Below, piece after piece: positions 43,668 through 53,380 of a DNA stretch of 63,397 nucleotides. The notes under the pieces are model-generated. The model worked only from the letters and a program-made list of their open reading frames with translations. It was not told the DNA's origin and searched no databases. Location: positions 1 through 63,397 of the forward strand of contig NZ_LXYR01000029.1 in NCBI RefSeq assembly GCF_001650195.1, written 5' to 3'. Every line of letters begins with the position of its first letter. Position 1 is the stretch's first letter. Both the position numbers and the translations under genes were made by a program. The DNA comes from Phormidesmis priestleyi BC1401 (GTDB taxonomy: Bacteria > Cyanobacteriota > Cyanobacteriia > Leptolyngbyales > Leptolyngbyaceae).

Positions 43668-44972
43668 TTAATGTTTGAGCCTAGGAAAAATGGAGTAAGT
43701 TGCCCAGAGGGTAAACAAGGGCATCGCCATCAGATGGATGATAAGAACGGCAGCCGCAACGCCAACCGCCTGCCACTGCACCCCAATCAACAGCGCAGCT
43801 AGAAACAATGTGCTGAACAACACATCCCACCGCAATACTAAGTGAGGCTTGCCGACCGCCACCAATAGCTGAGAGGCGGCATCTGCGAAAGGTCGAGGAA
43901 TTGCAGACAAACAGATCAGCATCAGCACCGGAACAGCCACAACCCATTTAGGGCTGAAGAGAATAGGCACATAGATGGGAGCCAAACTTACTTGCAATAA
44001 AACGAGAGGAATGATCACGAATGAAATAGTTTTGAGACCGTTAAAATAACGCTGCTTAAACTTCGCAGGCTCTGAGCGCGCTTCGCAAAGATAGGGAAAA
44101 ATTGCTGTTCCCAAGGCGCTGATAATACTCAGACTGATTCCTAGCCCTGCATTAAAGCCAAAGAAATAAATGCCTAATTGCTCTATACCCAAGAATCGAC
44201 CAACAATTAAATAGTCTAAGTTGTTTCTTACCGCTTTGAGAAGTTGTCCGCCTAAGATATTTTTGCCAAAGCTAACAATTTCATTCCAGCGATGGGTTGT
44301 GAATCCGGAGGTAGGCTTCCAGTCATAATTAACGTTATAAATTATCACACCAACCGGAGCTACTAGCACCCCTGGTAATACGATCGACCACAAGCCAAAA
44401 TGTTGGGAAGCAAGAAGCGCTGAGAGAAGATAGCTGAGGGAGTTTTGCACCGTATTGTGAAGTGCTGTGATCTTCAGTCGATTTTCTCGTTGAATTAAAG
44501 CATTTTGAACAGCGGATAAAGGCCAGATTAGATAAGGGATTCCAGCGGCACAAATTGGTAAGATCAACTGGTTATCGTGGTAAAACCAGGAAACTGGGAA
44601 AGCAACCAGACTCTGAATAATAAATAGGCTGACAAAAATGACCCAGTTTAACCAGTAGCCAGAGTTGCTCAGTTCTTCCACGTTCGCGTCGTCAGCTTGA
44701 ATGATCTTTGCGTTTACGCCAAAATCCATAAATACACGCGTGAATTCTGACACTGCTAGCACGATCGCTGCTAAACCATAGTCATAAGAGTTTAGAAAGC
44801 GTGCCAGAATCACCACGACTCCTAGGCGGCAAATTCGAGGAATCAATTCCGAAAGCCCTAACCAGCTAATATTGCGAACAAACTGGCTAGAAAACTTTTT
44901 CCTGACTTTGCTACTGAGTTGCTCTATAAAGCCCATAATTTGATGTGATTGGATGGAATTGATGCTCGGCAC
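43668..44972 (-). CDS. Polysaccharide flippase (Wzx/MATE-like)
   Basis: 434 residues with 12-14 membrane segments. The opening FVRNISWLGLSELIPRICRLGVVVILARFL is the standard start of Wzx/RfbX-type flippases (PST family, group of WzxC). Moves undecaprenyl-linked repeat units to the outer face of the inner membrane for polymerisation. The ATG at 44972 gives a 22-residue lead before the first conserved segment; MGFIEQLSSKV (44936) is an alternative. Lies beside the Wzy-like gene. Confidence 0.88.
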   Translation of the reverse strand: MPSINSIQSHQIMGFIEQLSSKVRKKFSSQFVRNISWLGLSELIPRICRLGVVVILARFLNSYDYGLAAIVLAVSEFTRVFMDFGVNAKIIQADDANVEELSNSGYWLNWVIFVSLFIIQSLVAFPVSWFYHDNQLILPICAAGIPYLIWPLSAVQNALIQRENRLKITALHNTVQNSLSYLLSALLASQHFGLWSIVLPGVLVAPVGVIIYNVNYDWKPTSGFTTHRWNEIVSFGKNILGGQLLKAVRNNLDYLIVGRFLGIEQLGIYFFGFNAGLGISLSIISALGTAIFPYLCEARSEPAKFKQRYFNGLKTISFVIIPLVLLQVSLAPIYVPILFSPKWVVAVPVLMLICLSAIPRPFADAASQLLVAVGKPHLVLRWDVLFSTLFLAALLIGVQWQAVGVAAAVLIIHLMAMPLFTLWATYSIFPRLKH

Positions 44973-45101
44973 TCAGAAGAATAGAGCAACTAGCCATTGC
45001 TGAAGCTTGATGAACAGAATATAGAGATTTCCGAATCTTTGGAAACTAACCTCTTACCCATCACTATGTCAGTAATCCCCATATCTTCGAGAAAGCAACC
45101 C

Positions 45102-46469
45102 TCATTCCTTCGCCTGAAATGCCATTCCTAGAATGAGCAAGCCGGGCCAGTAGAGATAAGTTGCCGCCTCGACGTTTGCACCACTCGTACAAACCACAAG
45201 GAGAACAACGATGGTCAATCCTACTTTGGCAGTTTGGCTCTTTTGAGCTTTAATCAACAGATCTGCAAATGTCCACAGCAAAGGAACTAGGAATGCAAAG
45301 AACCCGATCGTGCCCCTTAAATAAAGAAGGTCAGGCCATTGATTATGAGTTCCGATCGGAATTCCTTCTGTTGTTTCAGGTCCTCGTTCAGTCACAAAAC
45401 CATGTCCCCACGTTTGAGCTTCAGTCTCCCATTTATAGAGCGCGATCTCTGCAAGCTTACTTCTAACCTTCTCTGAACCTTGTCGAAAGTTCACAAAGGT
45501 TGCTTCATAGAAAGTTCGGGCAGAATCTAGAGCTAGTGTGCCGAATAGACCCAGCAAGAAACTAGCCAATCCCCCTACGAGACGCATATGCCAGGTAAAG
45601 TTGGTAAGCAACCAAGTTAGGGCAGGAACAATGACTAGACAAAGGGTTGTCATTCGAGAGAAGGAGAAAATAACCATGATTGCTGCGCCGATCGCACCTG
45701 CCCATTTCCACCGTTTATCAGATTCTTGAATTGCTAGAAAGAAAAAGACAGCTCCTACAATTCCCAGGGTATTAGCGAAGGGAGTGAACAAATTGAGACG
45801 GAACTCAGCATCCAAGCCGTCACCCGGCGGTAGCCCGAATATCGCAACCGTGTAGACTTGCGGATCTCCTCGGAAGAGATACCACCAAGGGGTCAAATAG
45901 GCAGGATAAAAGCTGGCTTTGAAAGCCAAAAAAGCAAGCAGCGCAAAAACAATACTTTGTGCACAGACGATACAAATCGCTCGATACACTAAACGGGGGC
46001 GAATAGATGGAAGACAACCTGCGATCGGAAACAGTGCCATTAGTGCCCATGATCTTGACCAGACGATCGTGCTAGAAGCAATCTTTGTCCATCCCAGATC
46101 AAAGTCAATATGAGACATGACTACAGTCAGTTCCATGAATAACATACTGATAACCCACACCCAGATTGATAATGGGATGGTGATTCTCTCTTGAGGAGGA
46201 GAGTCTTCAGGTTGCTGCCAAAGTTTTACCCCTAAGCGCCCTGCCAATAGCCAGGCAAGTACAGGTATCCAAACATATAGTGCCCCCAGAAAGTTAATTC
46301 CATAGGTGCCAATGATGGAGTACCAGACTAGCTTTTCTTCAAGATTCTGAGGTTTAAGCACTTCTAGACTCACTACATACGAAGTTAATTGAAGATAAAC
46401 GTTACTTTGGAGAACCGTGAGAGCTATAGTTATTAACCAGACATAAATCCGTTCAGTTTGAGCGTCCAA
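45102..46469 (-). CDS. O-antigen ligase/Wzy-type polymerase
   Basis: 455 residues with 11-12 membrane segments and a long outside loop containing the family motif GTHNQWPDLLYLRGTIGFFAFLVPL near 375 (His-Asn then a Gly-rich segment). Such proteins join repeat units (Wzy) or ligate polymers (WaaL). Position between flippase and export genes favours polymerase. Few other residues are conserved in this family, so subtype is inference. Confidence 0.8.
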   Translation of the reverse strand: MDAQTERIYVWLITIALTVLQSNVYLQLTSYVVSLEVLKPQNLEEKLVWYSIIGTYGINFLGALYVWIPVLAWLLAGRLGVKLWQQPEDSPPQERITIPLSIWVWVISMLFMELTVVMSHIDFDLGWTKIASSTIVWSRSWALMALFPIAGCLPSIRPRLVYRAICIVCAQSIVFALLAFLAFKASFYPAYLTPWWYLFRGDPQVYTVAIFGLPPGDGLDAEFRLNLFTPFANTLGIVGAVFFFLAIQESDKRWKWAGAIGAAIMVIFSFSRMTTLCLVIVPALTWLLTNFTWHMRLVGGLASFLLGLFGTLALDSARTFYEATFVNFRQGSEKVRSKLAEIALYKWETEAQTWGHGFVTERGPETTEGIPIGTHNQWPDLLYLRGTIGFFAFLVPLLWTFADLLIKAQKSQTAKVGLTIVVLLVVCTSGANVEAATYLYWPGLLILGMAFQAKE

Positions 46470-46569
46470 GTACCTAGAGAACCATAATTTCTAACGCTTT
46501 AAAGGACAATGAAGCTCCCACTTAATTACATTTCACCAGGTCAAAAGTTTAGTTAAGAGATTTAAGTTG

Positions 46570-47529
46570 TTAGGAATGAGAATTTAGTGAAGGTTTGCGT
46601 ATTGATTTTTTAAGGTTGCTGACAAACTCATAGGGCAAAATCTGCATCAAAAACAGCTTAATTGCTAACTTTTGAGTGTGCTTATCCAAGAGAATTTTGG
46701 GTTCAAGACGAACTGCTTGCCTCAGCTTTTGACCAGCTTGGCTCACAGCAGCAGCAGTCAGTTCATAGCTGATATATTGTTGAGCAAGATATCGATAAGC
46801 ACAAGCCAAGCTGAGGTTTTTAAGAGATTGAAACTTTGATGGAACTGTTTGAAAAACTTTCGTGATGTGAGCTATGAGGTCTCTCTCCATTTCGTCCACA
46901 TTAGACGTTGCTGACTGCGATGAACGTAAGTAGATAATTTGATGCTTTGGCACCACAACAAACGTGCACAGATTCGCTAGCCGTATGTAAAACTCCCAGT
47001 CTTCTGCATATCTTAGAGAAGCATGAAAGTTTCCTACAGCCTCGACAAACCGCCTGCGAATCAGAACGTTAGAGCCATTGAGAATGAAGTTTTCAACAAG
47101 CAATTGAGGATAGACGTTGCCTTCGTGAAAAACGGGTTCTTGTGTGTATAAAACAGTGCCTTTCTCGTCTACAAAAGTAGTCCAACTATAAGCGACTCCT
47201 GCTTCTGGATTCTTTTGTAGAGATTCTAGCTGAAGCTGTAATTTGTCTGGCAGCCATAGATCATCTGCATCAATGAATGAAATGAAATCTCCGCTTGCGT
47301 GCTGGATCCCTCGATTGCGAGCGACTGAAACGCCCCCGTTCTGATAGGAGAAAACCTTGAGCCGTGAATCTTGCAGCGTGTTTGCTAAATCAACGGTACG
47401 ATCGGTTGAGCCATCATCAATCACAATCAGCTCGAAGTCAGAAAAAGTTTGCCCTTGCACTGATTCGAGCGTTGCTAGGATAGTCTTCTCAGAGTTGTAT
47501 GCGGGAATGATCACAGATACGATCGACAT
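46570..47529 (-). CDS. Family 2 glycosyltransferase
   Basis: 319 residues. VSVIIPAYNSEKTILATLESV, DDGSTDRTVDLANTL, the DxD region IDADDLWLPDKL near 90 and YAEDWEFYIRLANL near 175. Cytosolic enzyme adding one sugar to the repeat unit. Shares its key motifs with the GT2 at 42628-43632. Upstream is a 226-bp gap to the chain-length gene containing a possible small reading frame. Confidence 0.9.
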   Translation of the reverse strand: MSIVSVIIPAYNSEKTILATLESVQGQTFSDFELIVIDDGSTDRTVDLANTLQDSRLKVFSYQNGGVSVARNRGIQHASGDFISFIDADDLWLPDKLQLQLESLQKNPEAGVAYSWTTFVDEKGTVLYTQEPVFHEGNVYPQLLVENFILNGSNVLIRRRFVEAVGNFHASLRYAEDWEFYIRLANLCTFVVVPKHQIIYLRSSQSATSNVDEMERDLIAHITKVFQTVPSKFQSLKNLSLACAYRYLAQQYISYELTAAAVSQAGQKLRQAVRLEPKILLDKHTQKLAIKLFLMQILPYEFVSNLKKSIRKPSLNSHS

Positions 47530-47619
47530 AAATCTTGCCTTCTATTGCGAACGAACTTGCTTATGACGATTGAGTAATGCAGAATTTTATAAGCTTTTAA
47601 TGAACCTTCATGAAGGTTT

Positions 47620-47724
47620 CTAACAGGTAATCAAAGGGCTTAGTTTAACGCCTTGATCTCGGACGGAGACAGGACGAGCCGGACACAAAGGAAAGGAAGA
47701 TTGCCCGAAAGCAGTATTCGTCAT
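47620..47724 (-). CDS. Possible small peptide (34 residues) in the exopolysaccharide operon
   Basis: ATG 47724 is preceded at good spacing by AAGGAAG and opens a 34-codon frame (MTNTAFGQSS ... GVKLSPLITC) between the chain-length gene and a glycosyltransferase gene. No family is recognised and no membrane segment is seen. The ribosome-binding site is the only support, so this may be chance. Confidence 0.25.
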   Translation of the reverse strand: MTNTAFGQSSFPLCPARPVSVRDQGVKLSPLITC

Positions 47725-47755
47725 CAGTGACTTCCTTTCTAGCTGCAAGTGTAGG

Positions 47756-49279
47756 CTAGAGCTTAGAAGGATTAGCCTCTGCATCTGGATAAGACCCCAA
47801 GTCAATTGCTCTGTTAGACTTTGAATCTCCGATCGGAGATCTAGGGTCTGAATAAGCATTTAATTCCAGGGCTGAAGCTTGTCTAGACATTCCCTTCTTG
47901 CGCTTGCGAAACCACAAGCCCAGAATCCCAGTCGATAGGAGAATAGAGCCTAGTGCTGTGCCTACTAACACAAATGTTTTCTTGGGTGAGCTAGGGGTTT
48001 CAGGCAAGCTAGGGTCTGAAATGAGTTGAACTTGGGGATAGGAGCCAAATAGCTCTGCCTTACCAAGGTTTAAGCTACCCAACGTTGAAGAGAAAACCGC
48101 CTCAGAGATCTGCATGTCTCGCTTCAACCCATCTAGCGCAGAACCATATTGACCCAGCGTCTTAAGCTTTGCTTCTAGTTGAGCGATCTGCCGCTCTAAG
48201 GTTGCAGCGCTAGCGCGAAACCCTTGTTCGGCGACTTGGGCAGTGATCACTTCTTGAAAGAGGGTATCGCGTGCGCTGCCCGTCCTCACGTCGTTGGTGC
48301 TGGTGCCAAGGTTCAGTTGATCTAAAGTCGCTGGGTTGACCGACCTTCCCAAAAGCGATTGACTACGATCGAGCATCGCGGCTCTAGCGGCTTCTTGCTT
48401 TATTCGTTGTTGAACGATCGCTGGGTGGTTGGGTCCTAGTCTAGCGCTCAGAAGATCAGTCTCAGCCGTCGCTGTGCTGTAGTCTTGGAGATTACGGAGA
48501 AACAGTTGATCTGAATTTAAGGTAAACGCTTCGGCGGCTTGGGGCGCAGAAATATTTAAATTAGCAGATAGCTGTTTTAACCGGGCACCCGCTTGCTGCT
48601 GGTCTGCTAGAACTACGGCTCTTTGCTTACGCAAATCTTCGATCGCGCTAGATAGCTGATCAATCTGGCTATTAGACACTAACCCCGAACGAGCTTTATA
48701 GCTAGAAAGACGCTCTTGGGTTGATTCAAGGTTTTGCTGCGAATCTTTTAAGGCTGCCTTGATGCCTTGATTCTTCTCAATCGCCTCTTGCTGTCTCAGT
48801 TGAACGAGCCTTGCCTCAAATGCTTGATAGAGCGCGATCGACTTATCTTTAGATTCTTGAGGAGTGCTGCCCTTGACCTCAAACGTCATGAGGGTAGAGC
48901 TATCAACAATCTTAACGCGAGGCTCACCAAACTTCTGAACCGTCATGTTCAACTGTTTAGCCGCTTCTGCTAAAACAGACTCGCTTGTCACGATGTACTT
49001 ATAGTTTTCGCGCGGGTCTTGAGTCTTGATGTCAAAGGGAGAACTGACTTGCGAACTTCCTCCACCGATTTGAGGCAGGTTGACGCTGCTGCTAGAGCGA
49101 CTAGAAGGCAAAGTGAGCGCCCATTGACTGGTATAAATAGGTTTGGCAACGTTCAGGAACAGAAGAGACAACCCCCAGATAGAAGCATTTGCAACCAGAC
49201 CTAAGAGCAGATAGCCCTGCCAGTCATTGCGCTCTAGAGAAGGCTCGGAAGGATAGGAGGCTTTTGTTAGCTCATTCAT
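47756..49279 (-). CDS. Polysaccharide chain-length/co-polymerase protein (Wzc-type without kinase)
   Basis: 507 residues. Two membrane segments (about 22-45 and 460-480) enclose a large periplasmic domain: Wzz at the start and a long coiled coil (ALKDSQQNLESTQERLSSY and others) with the family motif SDPSLPETPSSPKKTFVLVG before TM2. The cytoplasmic tail is only about 40 residues and has no tyrosine-kinase Walker motifs, so the BY-kinase half of Wzc is absent. It controls polymer length and links the inner-membrane machinery to the export protein encoded 5 bp upstream. Confidence 0.88.
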   Translation of the reverse strand: MNELTKASYPSEPSLERNDWQGYLLLGLVANASIWGLSLLFLNVAKPIYTSQWALTLPSSRSSSSVNLPQIGGGSSQVSSPFDIKTQDPRENYKYIVTSESVLAEAAKQLNMTVQKFGEPRVKIVDSSTLMTFEVKGSTPQESKDKSIALYQAFEARLVQLRQQEAIEKNQGIKAALKDSQQNLESTQERLSSYKARSGLVSNSQIDQLSSAIEDLRKQRAVVLADQQQAGARLKQLSANLNISAPQAAEAFTLNSDQLFLRNLQDYSTATAETDLLSARLGPNHPAIVQQRIKQEAARAAMLDRSQSLLGRSVNPATLDQLNLGTSTNDVRTGSARDTLFQEVITAQVAEQGFRASAATLERQIAQLEAKLKTLGQYGSALDGLKRDMQISEAVFSSTLGSLNLGKAELFGSYPQVQLISDPSLPETPSSPKKTFVLVGTALGSILLSTGILGLWFRKRKKGMSRQASALELNAYSDPRSPIGDSKSNRAIDLGSYPDAEANPSKL

Positions 49280-49284
49280 AAGCT

Positions 49285-50367
49285 TTAACGGAATAACCCT
49301 CTTATTATGTTGAAGGGATTAAGGATGTCAGAGATAAAGCGAACAATCCCTGATGTATTCTCGGTTTTAGAGTCGTAGCAGACGATTCCATCTCGCGGCA
49401 TGAGAAAAGGATTGTTGATATTATCAGTAGAATTTCTTAGAAGGGTCTCGACAGGTTGATCGATGACGGTTGTTTTCCCGGTTGTACGATCGGTCTGCAT
49501 TAGAGTGACTCGGCGCTTTGCATTGGTGGAGATGTTTCCACCCACACACCCTGCCGAAACGACAGCATTTGAGAAGCGCGTTCCATAGGCTAACTCGGTA
49601 GCGCGATTTATCCCCCCGGTTGGGTTGGGGGTCGTCGAGTTTGAGACAAAGATTGGAACAATTAAAGGAGTTAACTGCGAAGGGCGCACCAGATCATTTT
49701 GAATCTTCTCTAAACGAGGAACGACCACCTGATCGCCTGCAATCAAAGGAACATCTTGCTCTGACTCGCCAGAAAGCACACCTGATAAATCAACCACTTG
49801 GGTTCGACTATTGCGAATCAGGCGAATGTTTTTAATGTCAGCATCTGGCTTAACTCCCCCTGCGGCGCGAATTGCGGCGGTTAGGTAGCGCTCAGGAGGA
49901 TAGTTGCCCGAAACGGGAATAGTGCCCGCGATCGGAGTCGGGATGCTCACTAGGTTGCCACTCGTGGAGTTAGTTGGCTGGCTGTTAATCAACACTCGAC
50001 CGGGTTCAAACGTGGCACCTGACACCGTGACCTGAACGGGTGCCCATTGAAAGACCTTGATACTGACTCGCAGTCCGTTTGCTCTAAATAAACCTTTTTC
50101 GATGAGGATGCGGCTTAATTGCTGCTCGACTTGAGGAAGCTCTAATCCAGCAGCCGGAACGGGGTCGAGAAAGGGGAATTGCAGAGTTCCGTCAAGGTTG
50201 ACTTCATATAGACCGCTAATCCGCTGAGATTCTGGGAGATCAGCATCAGCAGGGATGAATAGGCGAAGGCGATCGCCCGGTGAGAGTGGCAGTGCAGATG
50301 CAGGGGTCACTTTTAGCAGTGTGACACCGACAGCAAGTAGGAGAATAGCAGACTTATTAAATGACAT
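49285..50367 (-). CDS. Polysaccharide export protein (Wza-like, SLBB domain)
   Basis: 360 residues, signal peptide (ILLLAVGVTLLKVTPASA). The poly-export domain starts LSPGDRLRLFI, followed by SLBB-like segments (VSGATFEPGRV; ILTAAIRAAGG-type stretch near 170 and VPLIAGDQVVVPRL). Forms the outer-membrane or periplasmic channel for exopolysaccharide. First gene of the cluster in the direction of transcription, with about 1 kb of gene-free DNA upstream that must hold the operon promoter. Confidence 0.87.
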   Translation of the reverse strand: MSFNKSAILLLAVGVTLLKVTPASALPLSPGDRLRLFIPADADLPESQRISGLYEVNLDGTLQFPFLDPVPAAGLELPQVEQQLSRILIEKGLFRANGLRVSIKVFQWAPVQVTVSGATFEPGRVLINSQPTNSTSGNLVSIPTPIAGTIPVSGNYPPERYLTAAIRAAGGVKPDADIKNIRLIRNSRTQVVDLSGVLSGESEQDVPLIAGDQVVVPRLEKIQNDLVRPSQLTPLIVPIFVSNSTTPNPTGGINRATELAYGTRFSNAVVSAGCVGGNISTNAKRRVTLMQTDRTTGKTTVIDQPVETLLRNSTDNINNPFLMPRDGIVCYDSKTENTSGIVRFISDILNPFNIIRGLFR

Positions 50368-50646
50368 AGGTCAATCTGACTTGTTGAACCCAACTTTGTT
50401 TCATTTCGCTACAGAACTAATCTGTATGCGTCTAAAGTCTACCCATTGGTTGGCTGAAAATATCGGGGCAAATACGTCTATTATTTAGAACTTTTATGCA
50501 CTCTAACTGGCTTTCTGTGATCTTGCTACAACTCTGGCGTTGAGCTGAAGCCATTCATAGGTAGCAATCATCATTTCTTGCAACATCATGACTGAGCGGG
50601 TTCTCGACCAGCTTACCTCTGCTTTTCGCTTTGTGTACAAGGTATA
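50368..50646. other. Upstream region of the exopolysaccharide cluster
   Basis: About 280 bp. A minus-strand frame with amino-acid-like composition (SWSRTRSVMMLQEMM ...) ends near 50506 but lacks a start and a recognisable family; it may be a gene remnant. The cluster promoter should be in the left part, though I cannot pick out one. Confidence 0.35.
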
Positions 50647-50805
50647 AGTAGGTAGGCACAATTAAACTGAAGACCCTCATTCCCTAACCCCTTCTCCCCA
50701 AGGAGAAGGGGAACTAGATTCTGGCTCCCTCTCCTGCGGGAGAGGGCTGGGGTGAGGGCATCTCCCGCATTTTATGTTTAATCAAGTCTGTCTACTTACC
50801 AACCC
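50647..50805. repeat. MITE with AAGTAGGTAGGCA / TGTCTACTTA ends
   Basis: Imperfect inverted ends of about 22 bp (AAGTAGGTAGGCACAATTAAAC; GTTTAATCAAGTCTGTCTACTT). The interior carries CCCCTTCTCCCCAAGGAGAAGGGG and CCCTCTCCTGCGGGAGAGGG hairpins and ends GGGGTGAGGG. Same core as the GTTGCTGA family, different ends. Confidence 0.7.
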
Positions 50806-51063
50806 TGGCGCGAGAACAACTGCTGTTCACTGTATATTCGTCTCTGTACATCTGCTGCCTCTTATCACAACAGAATGCCCTTAAAAACACAATTGATTGA
50901 AGTTTTCCTCATTAGTTTTTTCCATTCGTAAGAATTTGATAGAAAAGCGATCAAGAGTAGCTTCACGAAAGAAAATCTTCTAGACAGTATTACTTAGAAG
51001 AAGATACACACCGTTAAGTATGAGAAGAGGTTAAGGATTATTGCTTAAGAAGGAATGGAAACT

Positions 51064-51236
51064 GCGGCGTTGCTGAATGCAGATGTGAAATGCCCTCCTC
51101 ACGAAGTGGGGCGAGAGCTTTGCTCAACCCTTCTCCCTAGGGAGAAAAGAGTCAGAACTCTTGTCCTCTCTCCTTTTGGGAGAGGGCTAGGATGAGGGTA
51201 AAATCTGTGCTTCAGCGATCGATTCAGCAGCGCCAA
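51064..51236. repeat. MITE with GGCGTTGCTGA ends (copy 2)
   Basis: GCGGCGTTGCTGAA at the left and TTCAGCAGCGCC at the right are inverted repeats. Interior: CTTCTCCCTAGGGAGAA and CCTTTTGGGAGAGGGCTAGGATGAGGG. Homologous to 34571-34700 and 57502-57762. Confidence 0.75.
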
Positions 51237-51305
51237 AACTGCTTGTAAATTCTGATGTTAACGATTAGACGACCATCGCGAGCCAGCGCTGAGTCATAAC
51301 TTTTC

Positions 51306-51335
51306 AAAAAAAAGGGACGTGAAAAACAACGTCCC
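51306..51335 (-). terminator. Rho-independent terminator of the DUF2267 gene
   Basis: On the minus strand GGGACGT and ACGTCCC make a 7-bp stem with an 8-nt loop followed by TTTTTTTT. It begins 31 bp after the DUF2267 stop codon. Strong. Confidence 0.85.
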
Positions 51336-51365
51336 TACAGCAATCATTTGGGTGTTAGAAGCGAG

Positions 51366-51758
51366 TTAATGCAGGCTAGCAGGAGTTATAAAAAGCTCGT
51401 CGTAGTCTTCAGAAAGGTTGACCTTAACGTCTGCAAACTCACCTGGGCTAACGGCTGATTCAAGAACAGCAAAGACCCCTCTTGCATAGATTGCGGCTGT
51501 CTCCGGCTCAACGTTTCCTCGATCGCAGATGCGCTGGTAAAACTCTTCGATTTTGAAATGACCTCCCCCTTGTCCTTCGCGCCCCCTAAGATATTTCGCA
51601 ATCTTTTCAGGAAGTTGAGCCGCTAGCTGACTCGCCTCATCACCCACAATTCTTTCTTTCAATGTTTCTAGCGTGATTTGGGTTGCTTTTTCAGCGTCTT
51701 CGCGAGAGTCAGTTTGTGTCAAACTTTGCACATATTTGATAAATTCGTCGTATTTCAC
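51366..51758 (-). CDS. DUF2267 protein
   Basis: 130 residues: MKYDEFIKYVQSLT, AEKATQITLETLKERI, AAQLPEKIAKYL, then RICDRGNVEPETAAIYARGVFAVL and GEFADVKVNLSEDYDELF. This is the DUF2267 repeat pair, two helical half-units predicted to bind a ligand or partner. Function unknown; often stress-inducible in other bacteria. AGGAGAT lies shortly before the ATG. Own terminator follows, so it is probably monocistronic. Confidence 0.88.
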   Translation of the reverse strand: MKYDEFIKYVQSLTQTDSREDAEKATQITLETLKERIVGDEASQLAAQLPEKIAKYLRGREGQGGGHFKIEEFYQRICDRGNVEPETAAIYARGVFAVLESAVSPGEFADVKVNLSEDYDELFITPASLH

Positions 51759-52174
51759 GTCTTATCTCCTGAATGTTGCAGTTGGTGTTAACGAACACGC
51801 TTCTCAATTGTGTAGAGCGGCGAAGCTAATTGTCTCTACCTTGTGTCAGAGAACAGGGGTCAAGAAACTTCTATTTTGGGTTTGACCTGTAATTGGACGG
51901 CAATGTCCATCCTGCACACTAAACTCAATATCATTCATTGAACTAGGTCTCAACTAGATAAAATCTGTCTAAAGGCATTAGTAGGAGTGCAAAGGTTAGG
52001 AGTTGAAAAGAGCATTCTTGCCAAATCTTGAACTATCTATAGAGGTTGTTTCGCCGAAATTGAGCGAATGTGTACTTATGTGAATAGTAGGGTTTTATCC
52101 TGTTAGCTCTTTTAACAGCAGCGACTTGAGACTTCTATTTTTCCAGAAGAAGCAGATTTTAGCGGCAATGCAAT
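51759..52174. other. Divergent intergenic region
   Basis: About 415 bp between the DUF2267 and hydrolase genes, which are read in opposite directions. No RNA, repeat or gene is recognised; it should hold both promoters. Confidence 0.4.
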
Positions 52175-53371
52175 ATGAATTACGATCGCAGCATTTCGCC
52201 CGAATTTTCTAACCAACTGAGAGATGATTTTTGGCAGTTTGGAAATCTTGCCTGGCTGGTTGCGATTGGCGATCGAGTTATCAACAGCGCTGCTGATGGA
52301 GTCCTCTCAGCAACTGACATCACTCAACTGTTTACGATCGTCTTTTTGGCAGTCTGTTGGCTAGTTCTAAATCCTAACCTGACAAATGAAGAAGCCCTTT
52401 ATGAGGCGCTAGAGACGTTTATTCCTCGGTCTGCCCTTCCTAAAATTCAGGTTTCTGTGCCTTCTGCAAAAGAGCTAATTCAAAAATATGGGTATCAGCA
52501 GAGTTCACTGTGGCGAGGCTGGAAGACTCATCATGCCGTGATGCCAAACCCTCGAAGTCAGGTGCCTATCATTTTGGTGCATGGGTTTGGCGGCTCGATC
52601 GGGCACTGGCGACAAAATATCTCTGAGTTGGCAAAGCATCACAGCGTCTACACGATCGATTTGCTGGGCTTTGGCGCATCTGATAAACCTGATATTGCCT
52701 ACTCGATCGATCTGTGGGTTGATCAACTTCACGAGTTTTGGCAAACATTTATCGGAACTCCGGTGATTTTAGTCGGCAACTCGATCGGATCACTCACCTG
52801 TTTAGCGACCGCCGCTAATCACCCCGATATGGTGCGCGGAGTGGCGATGATCAGTCTGCCTGATACTGCCAGTCACGAAGAGGCGATTCCGTCTGCTCTA
52901 CGTCCTCTTGTGCGATCGCTGCAAAGAATTTTTGCATCTCCGATCGTGCTCTATCCCCTCTTTTATATTCTCAAACAGCCGTGGATCACGCGTCACTGGG
53001 CAAGTCTTGCTTACGCGGGTAGAGATGCTATCAGCGATGAGTTGTTAGAGATTTTGACAAAGCCGACACGAGAGCAAGGATCGGCTCAAGCATTCTGTGC
53101 AATCTTAAAAGGAATGATGAGTCCGCAGTTTAGTCCGAGCGTTCAGTCGATTCTCACTCGCATTAACATTCCGTCTCTTTTGCTGTGGGGAAAGCAAGAT
53201 CGGATGATTCCGTCAGCGTCTGCTCAACAGTTTTTGAGCTATGACGCAGACCTGCAACTCGTCGAACTTGATGCAGCCGGACATTGTGCTCACGATGAAT
53301 GTCCAGAGCGAGTCAACACTGAATTAATTCAATGGATTCAGACCCAAGTGTTAGGAGACGATCGCGGCTAG
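52175..53371 (+). CDS. Alpha/beta-fold hydrolase with N-terminal extension
   Basis: 398 residues. About 110 N-terminal residues include one hydrophobic segment (LFTIVFLAVCWLVLNPN) and are not part of the hydrolase fold. Then VPIILVHGFGGSIGHWRQN (oxyanion loop), the nucleophile Ser in VGNSIGSLTC near 200, the acid in GKQDRMIP near 350 and His in AAGHCAHDE near 375. Substrate unknown; similar cyanobacterial proteins are membrane-attached esterases or haloperoxidase-like enzymes. Confidence 0.85.
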   Translation: MNYDRSISPEFSNQLRDDFWQFGNLAWLVAIGDRVINSAADGVLSATDITQLFTIVFLAVCWLVLNPNLTNEEALYEALETFIPRSALPKIQVSVPSAKELIQKYGYQQSSLWRGWKTHHAVMPNPRSQVPIILVHGFGGSIGHWRQNISELAKHHSVYTIDLLGFGASDKPDIAYSIDLWVDQLHEFWQTFIGTPVILVGNSIGSLTCLATAANHPDMVRGVAMISLPDTASHEEAIPSALRPLVRSLQRIFASPIVLYPLFYILKQPWITRHWASLAYAGRDAISDELLEILTKPTREQGSAQAFCAILKGMMSPQFSPSVQSILTRINIPSLLLWGKQDRMIPSASAQQFLSYDADLQLVELDAAGHCAHDECPERVNTELIQWIQTQVLGDDRG

Positions 53372-53380
53372 ACCGCCTGC

